NCBI GenBank assembly: GCA_036169815.1
Contig: JAVHOA010000120.1
Location: 1 to 64,000, forward strand
DNA: 64,000 nucleotides
Direction: 5' to 3'
From: Hydrocurvibacter sp036169815
GTDB lineage: Bacteria > Campylobacterota > Campylobacteria > Campylobacterales > Sulfurimonadaceae
Below are positions 26,973 to 36,478 of this stretch, piece by piece. The translations under genes were made by a program, and so were the position numbers. Within the stretch, counting starts at the first letter, position 1. Every line of letters starts with the position of its first letter. Under the pieces are notes generated by a model. That model was not told the origin of the DNA. It saw nothing but the letters and a program-made list of their open reading frames with translations, and did not search any database.

Positions 26973-29294
26973 TTATAATATCTCTCGTATCCCTTTTGCA
27001 TTTGGCGCAGACAAGATGCCACTATCTTCAAGCTGTTCAATCACTCTTGCAGACCTGTTATAGCCTATTTGCAACCTTCTTTGTAGGTAGGAGATTGAAG
27101 TTTTTTTCTCCGATAATACAATCTGTTTTGCTTCTTCATAGAGAGGGTCTATCTCATCACCAAAGTCGCTCGTGCTTGTACCACTGCGCTTCACCTCATT
27201 CTCTTCTAGCAAAAAGCTTTTATCATAATCTGGTTCACGTTGGGATTTGATAAATTCTACAATATTTTCAATCTCCTCTTCTGTACTCCAAGGTGCATGT
27301 AAGCGAACAAGTCCAGTAGCACCAGGAGGTGTAAAAAGCATATCTCCACGCCCAAGCAGTGACTCTGCACCCTGCTGGTCTAGGATGATTTTTGAATCTA
27401 TTTTTTGCCCTACTCTATAGCTAATACGAGATGGTAGATTTGCCTTGATAAGTCCTGTCACAACATCCACTGATGGACGCTGGGTTGCAACAACCAAGTG
27501 GATTCCAGCTGCCCGTGCCATCTGCGCTAGGCGTGCAATGGAATGTTCTACATCTTTGCCGCTTGTCATCATCAAATCCGCAAGTTCATCAATGATAATA
27601 ACGATGTATGGCAGCTCTTTTCCACCCTCTTTTTTTATCTTTTCATTATAGTTTTCAATATTTTTTGTGCGTGTATCACTCATCATTTCATAACGTCTCT
27701 CCATCTCTGAAACCATATTATTGAGTGCAACCACCGCCTGTTTGGCTTTGGTGATGACGGGAGTTAAGAGATGGGGAATATCGTTGTAGATAGAAAATTC
27801 AAGCATCTTTGGATCGATCATCAAAAGACGCAACTGGTCTGGAGAGTTTTTATAGAGCAAACTCAAAATCATCGAGTTAATCCCAACACTTTTTCCACTT
27901 CCCGTAGTTCCAGCGATAAGCAAGTGTGGCAGTTTTTTTAAGTCTGTAATAAAAGGTTTGCCGACAATATCTTTTCCAAGCACTAAAGTAAGTGGCGATT
28001 TAGACTCTTGAAACAGCTTACTCTCAATGAGATCTCGTAGATAAATCGTTTCAACGGTTTTATTTGGAATCTCAATTCCAACCACATCTTTACCAGGAAT
28101 TGGTGCTTGGATGCGAATGGTTTGCGCACGTAAGGCCATGGCAAGATCATCTTGAAGATTAAGGATTTTAGAAACTTTTACATTTGCGGCGGGTTTGAAC
28201 TCAAACGTGGAAACCACAGGACCCGCATATGTGCGGATAACATCGCCATCAATATTAAAATGCGCAAGTTTAGCAATGAGATCTTTGATCTTGTCATCAA
28301 GTTCTACTTCATCAACTGTATTTGTTTTTGCTGGTGGCTTTTGTAAAAAATCGACTGAGGGCAATTTAAAATTTTTTGGTTTTTCAACTTTCCCCTTTTC
28401 GATATTTGCTAAAAGTTTTGTATTTTCTTCAAGCTCCTCAACGATAAGAGCACTCTTTTGCTCTTTTACTTTTTTTGCAAGTGAGACAATCGTTTTATTT
28501 TCCTCCTGCAGTGCTTCTACCTCTTGAGTCTCATCAACGCTAAGAGGCTCTTTTTTTTCCTCTCTTTTAATGAGCTTGATCTCAAAATCTTTCTCTTCTA
28601 GTTCTTGTAATGGTGCTTCGTACTCATAAAGCACTTCACTTTCATAGGCAAGAGTACTGATAATTTCTGGTTCATTTTGCAACTCTTGAGGTGCTTCCTC
28701 TTCTTGGAATGCTTGGGCTTTGGAGAACTCCTCTTTTGCTTGTGCAATCTGTGCTTTTTTTTGCTCTTGAAGTTTCATTTTTGCCTCTTCTGCGGCCTTT
28801 ATTTTTGCTTTTTCACGGCTTACATGTAGGTAATTTTTAAAAAGATGAAACTTCTCTAAAGATGGTTCTATAAACTCATAAAATGTTTTATCAAAAAAGA
28901 TACTTGAAGCGACAATACTCATGACAAGCCAAAAAATCCAAATACCAAAAAGCCCTATAAAAGGAGAGAGAAACTCGATGAAACTTCCAGCAAATGAGCC
29001 TTGAAACTCGTTTGAAATCACCAAAGCTTGAAACATTATGACTGAAAAGAAAAGTAAAAATGAGGAGAGCGTAATCTCAAAAGTTCGCAGTGTTAGCTCT
29101 GGTTTTTTATATACGAAAGCAAGTGGATAGAGAAGTACAAACGGATAGATAAAAGAGATATACCCAAAAGTTTCATGGTTAAATACAGCAAAAGCCGCTC
29201 CAAGTTTTCCAATAATAGAGCTCTGTGCAACAATTGTAGAAACTCCAAGATAGATAAAAACACCAAAAACAATGATAAATATGATATTGCGCAA
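26973..29294 (-). CDS. ftsK: DNA translocase FtsK
   Basis: This 773-aa protein has about four N-terminal membrane helices (residues 1-150) and a charged, Glu-rich linker (about 160-290). The motor domain follows with Walker A AGTTGSGKSVGIN and Walker B YIVIIIDELADLMM. The C-terminal gamma domain (SISYLQRRLQIGYNRSARVIEQLE) reads orienting sequences. It pumps chromosome dimers for XerH/dif resolution at the septum. The start is TTG with AGGA eight bases upstream (TAGGAATTTTTATTG). Confidence 0.95.
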   Translation of the reverse strand: MRNIIFIIVFGVFIYLGVSTIVAQSSIIGKLGAAFAVFNHETFGYISFIYPFVLLYPLAFVYKKPELTLRTFEITLSSFLLFFSVIMFQALVISNEFQGSFAGSFIEFLSPFIGLFGIWIFWLVMSIVASSIFFDKTFYEFIEPSLEKFHLFKNYLHVSREKAKIKAAEEAKMKLQEQKKAQIAQAKEEFSKAQAFQEEEAPQELQNEPEIISTLAYESEVLYEYEAPLQELEEKDFEIKLIKREEKKEPLSVDETQEVEALQEENKTIVSLAKKVKEQKSALIVEELEENTKLLANIEKGKVEKPKNFKLPSVDFLQKPPAKTNTVDEVELDDKIKDLIAKLAHFNIDGDVIRTYAGPVVSTFEFKPAANVKVSKILNLQDDLAMALRAQTIRIQAPIPGKDVVGIEIPNKTVETIYLRDLIESKLFQESKSPLTLVLGKDIVGKPFITDLKKLPHLLIAGTTGSGKSVGINSMILSLLYKNSPDQLRLLMIDPKMLEFSIYNDIPHLLTPVITKAKQAVVALNNMVSEMERRYEMMSDTRTKNIENYNEKIKKEGGKELPYIVIIIDELADLMMTSGKDVEHSIARLAQMARAAGIHLVVATQRPSVDVVTGLIKANLPSRISYRVGQKIDSKIILDQQGAESLLGRGDMLFTPPGATGLVRLHAPWSTEEEIENIVEFIKSQREPDYDKSFLLEENEVKRSGTSTSDFGDEIDPLYEEAKQIVLSEKKTSISYLQRRLQIGYNRSARVIEQLEDSGILSAPNAKGIREIL

Positions 29295-29350
29295 TAAAAA
29301 TTCCTAAAGAAAAATAAAAGTGGAGTATAGCAAAAAAAGCAGCACAAAGG

Positions 29351-31759
29351 CTACTTTACATAGTTTACAAGAGAAAGCTGAGAGACTTTTGCTATGGTTG
29401 AATAGATGGCTTGGTAGTTGAGTTGCAACTGATTGAGTTGTAGTGTAGCGCTTGCAATATCTGTATCGACAACATCAGAGCGCATACGTTGTGCACTCAA
29501 AATAAGCATCTGCGTGCGATCGCCTGCTGCTTGAAGCGATTGTGACTGCACACCAGATTTTGATTGCTCTTTTGAAATATGAAGACTCAAATCATCGAGC
29601 ATTTGAATCCCATTTTGAATCCCTAAATTTCTGAGGCTTCCTTGAGAAGCATCTGCTCTATATTTTCCCTGTTCTACGGAGCTAATGATTGCATCAATCG
29701 TTGCGAAGAAATCTGTTTTAGCATCAGAGATAGCCAAAGCACTGTTTGCATTAAATTCCAAAGCAGAACCGATAGCTTTTACACCTGAAGCTGGGTATGT
29801 TGTACTCGATACATCCACCAAAGAGAGCTCTGCTTGGGTCGCATTGACATTTGTCTGCTCAAAACTGATGCGGCCCTTTTCATCTAGAAAGGTTCTTGCA
29901 GCAGCATCTGCGTTTTTTATGGCATCATCGTATGCTGCAGAATCATTTGTCGCAGTTGGTATATTATTGCTTACAACCATATTAACAACATCTGTTAGCT
30001 GTTTGTAAGTCATCTCATTACCATTTACCGCTGCGCGTGGATTTGCCATATTGTAGATTGTATAGTTTGTTGCTCCACCATCAAGTGAAAATGTAGATCC
30101 ACTATCTTTTATATCGATTTGTGCATTAAAAGCTGTTCCAAATATATTGAGTCCATTTAATTTTAGTTGTTGTGAAATAAAAGGTGTGCTCCCTGAAACT
30201 TCTGAAAGTTTTGTGCTCGATGCGGCAAATGAGTTGTCCGCTTTTACCATTTGTGAGCCATTAGACAAAAGATAACGACCAGATTTTTCAAATTTGGCAT
30301 TATCATAGCTGATTGCTGCATTGGAAGTCAGAGCGTTTATACTCGTGTTTGCACTATCTTTGGCTGTCATTTGTATATTTATATTATCTTGTCCGCTTAA
30401 AGTTGAAAAGTTGATACGACCATTCGATAAATTTGCCATTAAATCTGTTGCACTTCCTTGATACGTACTTTTCATAGCATCAATCATATCTTGAAGTGTT
30501 GTGGTAGCTGTAATGGCAAAACTACTGAAAACGGCAGCGCCATCAGCATCACTTCCACTCAAATCAATATGATCAATATTGGACTGAAATATATCTTTTA
30601 AGGGAGTTACAGAGCTTGCAAGCACTCCAGATTTGGTTCGAAAATCCATATTTAATAAAAAGTTTTCAGGCTGAAATTGGTCTCTTTGTTGCCCTATGCT
30701 TGCAGCATAACTTGCAATTTCGCTCTTGGTAAATTCAATGACTTTAGTACCGTTGCTATTTAAATCATTTAACTCTGTAACAGCTCCAGCAGGATCAACA
30801 TTTGCCACCATATGAAAATCAAGTTTTGAACTTCCAGCGAGGTTATCTTCTACCTCAATTTGCCCAAGAGCATTTAAAGTTACATTAACAAGTTTATTTG
30901 TAGCTGTATTACCATAAGTGCTTCCTATTTTATCCATAAGATTGCCTATAGTTTCTGTATCCTTCATATTTATCGTTGTTTTGAAAGTGGATCCGTCGTG
31001 GTTTGTTCCTGCAATATAAAAATGGTTTTGAGCATTTATGAGCTCAGGAATGGTGTTTGTATCTCCCATCAAATCTCTGATGGTATCCGTTGATTTAAGA
31101 TACTCATTTGTCGCCATATTTGAAGCAATTGTAGTATCTGTCATAATATCAGGATGTAACAAAGATTGATTGAGGTGTTCTGTATTGGTGGTAATTTTTC
31201 GTTTTGTGGTGCTCTCGTCACCTAAAAACATCTCAGCACCAGAAATATTATAGCTTTGACGGATGTTTGATCCCAAAAATGAGGTCATAGACTGATTGTT
31301 TCCTAGATATTTTCCAGTAGCATCGATAGGCTTTTGGTTTACCATGGAACCTGAAAAGATATATTGTCCGTTGATGGAAGTGTTTGCGAGAGTTTTGAGT
31401 TGTTCTTGAAGTCCACGCAACTCACCCGCAAGTGCTGCGAGGCTTTCTGGGGAGTTTGCAGCTGAAGCTGCTTGAACCAATTTTGTTTTAAACTGATCCA
31501 TCGTTTTTGTCATGGAGCTAATCGTAGAATCGGTTTGTTGTGAAAATTTTAATCCACTGCTGGCACTTTTTACGACTTGATCAAAGGTGTTAATCTCATT
31601 ATCTAAACGCATAGCATCAGAAAACGAGACAGGTGCTTCATACGCATATTGAAATTTTTGACCAGATGCAATCTGTTTATTGACATCAAAAAGCTTTTCA
31701 CCAAGAGCGTTTGTATTTGCATTTTGAACTTGATAATACATACTTTGCGTTATTCTCAC
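29351..31759 (-). CDS. flgL: Flagellar hook-filament junction protein FlgL (HAP3)
   Basis: This 802-aa protein has flagellin-type ends. The N-terminus is MRITQSMYYQVQNANTNALG with the ASGQKFQYAYEAP block. The C-terminus includes RMRSDVVDTDIASATLQLNQ and ends LSLVNYVK. It forms the junction between hook and filament. The central 500 residues are a Ser/Thr/Asn-rich variable region, making it much longer than the E. coli protein (317 aa) but similar to other Campylobacterota FlgL. The start is GTG with a strong GGAGGTG site. A sigma-54 promoter lies just upstream. Confidence 0.93.
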   Translation of the reverse strand: MRITQSMYYQVQNANTNALGEKLFDVNKQIASGQKFQYAYEAPVSFSDAMRLDNEINTFDQVVKSASSGLKFSQQTDSTISSMTKTMDQFKTKLVQAASAANSPESLAALAGELRGLQEQLKTLANTSINGQYIFSGSMVNQKPIDATGKYLGNNQSMTSFLGSNIRQSYNISGAEMFLGDESTTKRKITTNTEHLNQSLLHPDIMTDTTIASNMATNEYLKSTDTIRDLMGDTNTIPELINAQNHFYIAGTNHDGSTFKTTINMKDTETIGNLMDKIGSTYGNTATNKLVNVTLNALGQIEVEDNLAGSSKLDFHMVANVDPAGAVTELNDLNSNGTKVIEFTKSEIASYAASIGQQRDQFQPENFLLNMDFRTKSGVLASSVTPLKDIFQSNIDHIDLSGSDADGAAVFSSFAITATTTLQDMIDAMKSTYQGSATDLMANLSNGRINFSTLSGQDNINIQMTAKDSANTSINALTSNAAISYDNAKFEKSGRYLLSNGSQMVKADNSFAASSTKLSEVSGSTPFISQQLKLNGLNIFGTAFNAQIDIKDSGSTFSLDGGATNYTIYNMANPRAAVNGNEMTYKQLTDVVNMVVSNNIPTATNDSAAYDDAIKNADAAARTFLDEKGRISFEQTNVNATQAELSLVDVSSTTYPASGVKAIGSALEFNANSALAISDAKTDFFATIDAIISSVEQGKYRADASQGSLRNLGIQNGIQMLDDLSLHISKEQSKSGVQSQSLQAAGDRTQMLILSAQRMRSDVVDTDIASATLQLNQLQLNYQAIYSTIAKVSQLSLVNYVK

Positions 31760-31789
31760 CCGACACCTCCGTGTATTATGGAACTATCA

Positions 31790-31805
31790 AAGCAAGAAGA
31801 GTTCC
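31790..31805 (-). promoter_or_regulatory. Sigma-54 (RpoN) promoter of flgL
   Basis: On the minus strand GGAACTCTTCTTGCTT matches the epsilonproteobacterial RpoN consensus (GGAA-N6-TTGCTT) with the correct spacing, 31 bases upstream of the GTG start. In this phylum middle-stage flagellar genes are RpoN/FlgR dependent. Confidence 0.85.
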
Positions 31806-31847
31806 ATAAATATGCCTCTATATCGTCAAATCCGCTTCATTTCATAA

Positions 31848-32870
31848 CTATTTTGTATTATATTTTTTTAAATACCACGCAACCGTCTTCACGATCCCCG
31901 TATCAAAGGTTTCATCAGCCTTCCAGCCAAGCTCTGTTTCTAATTTTGTAGCATCGATAGCGTAGCGTCTGTCGTGCCCTGCTCTATCTTCTACAAATGT
32001 AATAAGCTCTTTGTAAGAAGTCGATTTTGGAACTTTTTCATCCAAAATAGTGCAAATTCTATCCACGATTTGCAAGTTTGTTCGCTCATTTCTTCCACCG
32101 ATATTATACACTTCGCCACTTTTACCTGTATGATAAACAGTGTCTATTCCTTTACAGTGATCAAGCACATACAGCCAATCTCGTATATTTTTACCATCGC
32201 CATAAATTGGGATAGGATTGCCTTTGAGTGCATTTCTAATGATGGTTGGAATCAGTTTTTCATCATGCTGTTTTGGACCATAATTGTTGGAACAGTTGGT
32301 GATAACAGTATCCATACCATAGGTCTCTTGATAACTTCGCACAATCATATCGCTACTTGCTTTACTTGCACTATAAGGAGAGTTTGGAGCATACGGTGTA
32401 CTTTCAGTAAAAAGGTCCAAAGGATCAGATGTGAGCGTTCCATAGACTTCATCCGTTGAAATATGGTGAAATCGGCATCCTTCATATTTTGGCTTACATG
32501 TAAAGGGTTTTTCCATCCAGTATTTATACGCTACATCTAAGAGTGTAAAGGTTCCATTCACATTTGTTTGCACAAATACTCCAGGATTTTTGATGGAGTT
32601 ATCGACATGGCTCTCCGCTGCAAAGTGAATCACACCTTGAATATCGTACTCACTAAAAAGAAACTCCACAAGTTCACGATTACAAATATCACCTTTGATA
32701 AACTTATATCGAGGATTTCCCTCGCACTCTGCTAAGTTTTCAAGGTTTCCAGCATAGGTCAGCAAATCAAGATTGATAAGATTGTACTGTGGATACTTCT
32801 CTAAAAAATAGGGAACAAAATTTGAGCCTATAAAGCCAGCTGTGCCTGTAAGTAGTAGTGATTTTTTCAT
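31848..32870 (-). CDS. rfbB: dTDP-glucose 4,6-dehydratase
   Basis: This 340-aa extended short-chain dehydrogenase catalyses the second step of dTDP-L-rhamnose synthesis. It has GTAGFIGSNF for NAD binding, the HFAAESHVDNSI stretch diagnostic of RfbB/RmlB, and YSASKASSDMIV with the catalytic Tyr and Lys. The start at 32870 follows GGAGAAAG and overlaps the rfbD stop by 4 bp. It is the last gene of a galE-rfbA-rfbC-rfbD-rfbB operon feeding surface polysaccharide. Confidence 0.95.
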   Translation of the reverse strand: MKKSLLLTGTAGFIGSNFVPYFLEKYPQYNLINLDLLTYAGNLENLAECEGNPRYKFIKGDICNRELVEFLFSEYDIQGVIHFAAESHVDNSIKNPGVFVQTNVNGTFTLLDVAYKYWMEKPFTCKPKYEGCRFHHISTDEVYGTLTSDPLDLFTESTPYAPNSPYSASKASSDMIVRSYQETYGMDTVITNCSNNYGPKQHDEKLIPTIIRNALKGNPIPIYGDGKNIRDWLYVLDHCKGIDTVYHTGKSGEVYNIGGRNERTNLQIVDRICTILDEKVPKSTSYKELITFVEDRAGHDRRYAIDATKLETELGWKADETFDTGIVKTVAWYLKKYNTK

Positions 32871-33733
32871 TTTCTTTCTCCTAAAATTTGTAAACATGCA
32901 TCCAGTGAGTCTTTCCAGTACGGAATCTCGATACCAAACTCTTTTTTTATTTTTGATTTGCTCAGTAAACTATAGTGCGGGCGAGTTGCGGGCGTTGGGT
33001 ACTCTTTTGTTTCAATGGGATTTACCCTACATGGAAGCTTTGCCATACGCATAATCTCTTTTGCAAAATCGTACCAAGAAAGCACGCCTTCATTTGAGTA
33101 GTGATAAATTGCCGGTTTCTCATTTGCTATCTTTGGCAATATTTCTAAGATGACTTGTGCCAAATCCCTTGCATACGTCGGCGTTCCCACTTGATCGTAA
33201 ATAACCCCAAGCTCCTCTTTTTCTTTCCCTAAACGCAGCATCGTTTTAACAAAATTGGCTCCAAATGAGCTGTAAACCCATGAAGTGCGAATGATAATGG
33301 AGTTTGCGGGGCTAGCATGCAAGAGTGCTCTCTCGCCATCGAGTTTTGTTTTTCCATAGATTCCATTTGGATTTGTGGCATCTGCTTCTGTGTAGGGTTT
33401 GAAGTTTTTTCCATCAAAGACATAATCCGTTGAAATATGAATAAATTTGAGTTTTTTTGCCTTACATGTAAGCGCTAGATTTTGCACTGCCAAATGGTTT
33501 ATGGCATCGGCATTTTGCGCGTCCAATTCTGCTTTATCGACGGCTGTGTAGGCAGCACAGTTGATGATAGCATCGATTGTATTGGCTGTTACAAAACGCT
33601 CTAGAGCCTCCGCATCACTGATATCCAGAGTGGCTCTATCTGTGAAAAAAAAGTTATATGCAAAGTCTCCATGTAAAGCTCGTATCTCACTTCCAAGCTG
33701 ACCGTTTGCGCCTGTTACTAAAACATTACGCAT
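32867..33733 (-). CDS. rfbD: dTDP-4-dehydrorhamnose reductase
   Basis: This 288-aa reductase performs the last step of dTDP-L-rhamnose synthesis. The start at 33733 gives MRNVLVTGANGQLGSEI, and the ATG lies inside the rfbC stop region (8-bp overlap). Other motifs are STDYVFDG and YGKTKLDGE with the catalytic Tyr and Lys, and RTSWVYSSFGANFV. A longer open frame to 33823 is not needed. It contains one palindrome, read LTCK. Confidence 0.93.
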   Translation of the reverse strand: MRNVLVTGANGQLGSEIRALHGDFAYNFFFTDRATLDISDAEALERFVTANTIDAIINCAAYTAVDKAELDAQNADAINHLAVQNLALTCKAKKLKFIHISTDYVFDGKNFKPYTEADATNPNGIYGKTKLDGERALLHASPANSIIIRTSWVYSSFGANFVKTMLRLGKEKEELGVIYDQVGTPTYARDLAQVILEILPKIANEKPAIYHYSNEGVLSWYDFAKEIMRMAKLPCRVNPIETKEYPTPATRPHYSLLSKSKIKKEFGIEIPYWKDSLDACLQILGERK

Positions 33734-34304
33734 GGTAATAATCCACGCCATATTCAAACAAATCAGTCGCTTGGGCGAGTTTTGGTTGGAGTTTATCTTT
33801 TGCGGAGAGGTTGAGTGCATCATACGCTACTTGCCACTCAATGTTTAGTGCTGCATCATCAAAAGCGATGCCACGATCACACTCAGGAGAGTAGTAATTA
33901 TCGACTTTATAAGCAAAAATTGTGTCATCTTCAAGCACTACAAATCCATGTGCAAATCCTCTTGGAACAAGCATCTGTTTTTTATTGTCTGCACTTAACT
34001 CTACGCTTACATGTAAGCCAAATGTCGGACTTCCTTTGCGAATATCTACAGCCACATCAAGCACTTTGCCTTGGATGACCCGCACAAGTTTTGTTTGTGC
34101 GTGCGGTGGAAGTTGGTAGTGTAACCCTCGTAAAACTCCCCGAGAGCTTTTCGACTCATTATCTTGGCAAAAGTTGATTTTATAGCCTAAAAATGCCTCA
34201 AGTTTATCGGCTCGAAATGTCTCTACAAAATAGCCTCGATGGTCTCCGTGTACTTTTGGCTCAATGATAATCACATCTTCTATTGCTGTTCTTGTAAACT
34301 GCAT
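33726..34304 (-). CDS. rfbC: dTDP-4-dehydrorhamnose 3,5-epimerase
   Basis: This 192-aa cupin-type epimerase has RGVLRGLHYQLPPHAQTKLVR with the catalytic histidine, DVAVDIRKGSPTFG, and VPRGFAHGFVVLED. Size and motifs fit RmlC. Its start overlaps the rfbA stop by one base. It acts between RfbB and RfbD. A palindrome at 34007 is read GLHVSVE in a position where most relatives vary. Confidence 0.94.
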   Translation of the reverse strand: MQFTRTAIEDVIIIEPKVHGDHRGYFVETFRADKLEAFLGYKINFCQDNESKSSRGVLRGLHYQLPPHAQTKLVRVIQGKVLDVAVDIRKGSPTFGLHVSVELSADNKKQMLVPRGFAHGFVVLEDDTIFAYKVDNYYSPECDRGIAFDDAALNIEWQVAYDALNLSAKDKLQPKLAQATDLFEYGVDYYHA

Positions 34305-35194
34305 TATTTTAATCCTCTTGGTTGGCTAGCTCTACGAATAAGATACTGGCCATATTGATTTTTACTTAAAGGCACGGCAAGCTCTAAAAGTTTTTCTTTG
34401 GAGATATAGCCCATCTCATAAGCAATCTCTTCGATACATGCAACTTTTAAAGATTGGCGATTTTCAATGGTTTGGATAAATTGACTTGCTTCTAATAAGG
34501 ATTCATGCGTTCCGGTATCAAGCCATGCATACCCGCGACCCATCAGTTCTACTTTGAGCCTTTTTTCATCAAGATAGTCTTGGTTGAGCGTCGTAATCTC
34601 AAGCTCTCCGCGCTCACTTGGTTTAACCTCTTTTGCTTTTGCTACGACATCATTTGGATAAAAATAAAGACCAACCACCACATAGTTGCTTTTCGGATTT
34701 GTTGGTTTTTCCTCTAATGAGGTGACGTTTCCAGCATCATCAAACTCAGCCACGCCATAACGCTCAGGATCGCTCACGTAATAGCCAAATACAGTCGCTT
34801 TTTTCTCCTCTTGTGCACTTTTTACACTTTGAGCCAAGAGTTTTGTCAGACCCTGACCATAAAAGATATTATCTCCTAAAACCAAACATGCATCATCGCC
34901 AGCTAAAAATTCTTCACCGAGCAAAAATGCTTGCGCAAGTCCATCGGGTGAGGGTTGGACCACATAAGAAAATGCCATGCCAATATCGCTTCCATCACCT
35001 AAAAGTTCCTCAAATCTTGGAAGATCTTTTGGAGTGGAGATGATAAGCACTTCTGTGATTCCTGCGAGCATAAGCACTGAGAGTGGATAGTAAATCATCG
35101 GTTTATCATAAATTGGGACGAGCTGTTTGGAAACTCCCTTGGTGATTGGGTAGAGTCGTGTACCGCTTCCCCCTGCTAAAATAATGCCTTTCAT
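34304..35194 (-). CDS. rfbA: Glucose-1-phosphate thymidylyltransferase
   Basis: This 296-aa nucleotidyltransferase makes dTDP-glucose from glucose-1-phosphate and dTTP. The N-terminus MKGIILAGGSGTRLYPIT is the nucleotide-binding signature, VLGDNIFYG gives the metal-binding Asp, and EEKPTNPKSNYVVVGLYFY is diagnostic for RmlA. Its ATG is adjacent to the galE stop, so the two are translated from one message. Confidence 0.95.
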   Translation of the reverse strand: MKGIILAGGSGTRLYPITKGVSKQLVPIYDKPMIYYPLSVLMLAGITEVLIISTPKDLPRFEELLGDGSDIGMAFSYVVQPSPDGLAQAFLLGEEFLAGDDACLVLGDNIFYGQGLTKLLAQSVKSAQEEKKATVFGYYVSDPERYGVAEFDDAGNVTSLEEKPTNPKSNYVVVGLYFYPNDVVAKAKEVKPSERGELEITTLNQDYLDEKRLKVELMGRGYAWLDTGTHESLLEASQFIQTIENRQSLKVACIEEIAYEMGYISKEKLLELAVPLSKNQYGQYLIRRASQPRGLK

Positions 35195-36223
35195 CTATTG
35201 CTCCTTTTTGTATCCGTTTGGATTGTTACTTTGCCATCTCCAACTATCATGGCACATATCTTCAAGTGTTTTTGTAGCTTCCCAGCCTAAAATCTCTTTT
35301 GCATAACTTGGATTAGCATAGCAAGAGGCAATATCGCCCACTCGACGCTCTACAATCTTATATGCTACTTTTTTCTGACTCGCTTTTTCAAATCCATTAA
35401 CCACATCTAAAACGCTGTACCCTTTTCCAGTACCGAGATTGACAATAAGTGGATTGATACTATTTTTTCCATTGAGATAATCAATCGCTTTGACATGTCC
35501 ATAAGCTAAATCAACAACATGGATATAATCCCGTACTCCAGTGCCATCATGTGTTGCATAATCTCCGCCAAAAACACTTAAAAACTCTCTACGCCCAACA
35601 GCAACTTGTGCAACAAAGGGCATAAGATTGTTAGGCACTCCATTTGGATCTTCACCAATAAGCCCACTTTCATGCGCACCTACTGGATTGAAATATCGCA
35701 AAATTACTATTTTAAATGCACTATCGCTTACATGTACATCTTTTAAAATCTCTTCTATAAAAAGCTTTGTTTTTCCATATGGGTTGGTGATGCCACCAGT
35801 TGGGAAACTCTCTTTTATTGGTGTAGTGTGCGGATCGCCATAGACAGTTGCAGAGGAACTAAAAACTATCTTTTTGCATTCAAACTCTTGCATTACATGT
35901 AAGAGCACAAGGGTGCCATTGACATTATTATCATAATAATCCAAAGGATGTTTGACAGAATCTCCAACCGCTTTTAAACCAGCAAAATGGATTACTGAGT
36001 CAATGTTATATTTTGAAAAAACTCTTTGAAGCGCTTTTTTATCACGAATATCGCCCTCTTCAAACACGATTTTTTTATCTATAATTTTTTCAACTCTTAC
36101 TAAAGACTCTTTTGAAGCGTTACAAAGATTATCATAAACGATAAAATCATAACCTGCCTTATCAAGCGCTATTAAAGTGTGAGAACCAATATACCCAGCT
36201 CCGCCTGTAATTAAAATATTCAT
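35195..36223 (-). CDS. galE: UDP-glucose 4-epimerase
   Basis: This 342-aa NAD-dependent epimerase interconverts UDP-glucose and UDP-galactose (or the N-acetyl forms in some Campylobacter relatives). It has ITGGAGYIGSHT, SSATVYGDPHTTPI with the catalytic Ser, and NPYGKTKLFIEEIL with Tyr and Lys. An ATG at 36223 is preferred to the TTG one codon earlier. It heads the rfb operon. One palindrome at 35893 is read LLHVMQ. Confidence 0.93.
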   Translation of the reverse strand: MNILITGGAGYIGSHTLIALDKAGYDFIVYDNLCNASKESLVRVEKIIDKKIVFEEGDIRDKKALQRVFSKYNIDSVIHFAGLKAVGDSVKHPLDYYDNNVNGTLVLLHVMQEFECKKIVFSSSATVYGDPHTTPIKESFPTGGITNPYGKTKLFIEEILKDVHVSDSAFKIVILRYFNPVGAHESGLIGEDPNGVPNNLMPFVAQVAVGRREFLSVFGGDYATHDGTGVRDYIHVVDLAYGHVKAIDYLNGKNSINPLIVNLGTGKGYSVLDVVNGFEKASQKKVAYKIVERRVGDIASCYANPSYAKEILGWEATKTLEDMCHDSWRWQSNNPNGYKKEQ

Positions 36224-36249
36224 CAATCAACTTTCTTAAATTATTTTCT

Positions 36250-36255
36250 ATTTTA
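36250..36255 (-). promoter_or_regulatory. Candidate -10 of the galE-rfb operon
   Basis: TAAAAT on the minus strand, 27 bases before the galE ATG, in a T/A-rich leader without a recognisable -35. Confidence 0.35.
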
Positions 36256-36373
36256 TCTCATTAAATTATTTGTAATTGTAGTAAATAGAAGCTTCAAAAA
36301 TTGTAATTTAGTAAAAAAATCCTTTTAAATCTTATTTTAATATTTCTTTGAGTAAAATTCTAATCTTTAAAAT

Positions 36374-36457
36374 GCCTGCGTGGTGAAATGGTAGACACGG
36401 CGGATTCAAAATCCGCTATCGCAAGATGTGGCGGTTCGAGTCCGCCCGCAGGTACCA
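36374..36457 (+). tRNA. tRNA-Leu (anticodon CAA)
   Basis: The acceptor arm GCCTGCG pairs with CGCAGGT, followed by ACCA (CCA is encoded). The anticodon stem GCGGA/TCCGC encloses loop TTCAAAA, giving anticodon CAA. A class II variable arm (tatcgcaagatgtg) and GGTTCGAGTCC T-arm are present. It reads UUG leucine codons. Confidence 0.97.
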
Positions 36458-36478
36458 CTTTCTTTTTTACAATCAATT

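Noticed and set aside
36374..36457. tRNA-Leu as an integration site
   Set aside because: No integrase or repeated tRNA fragment is near, and both flanks are ordinary chromosomal genes.
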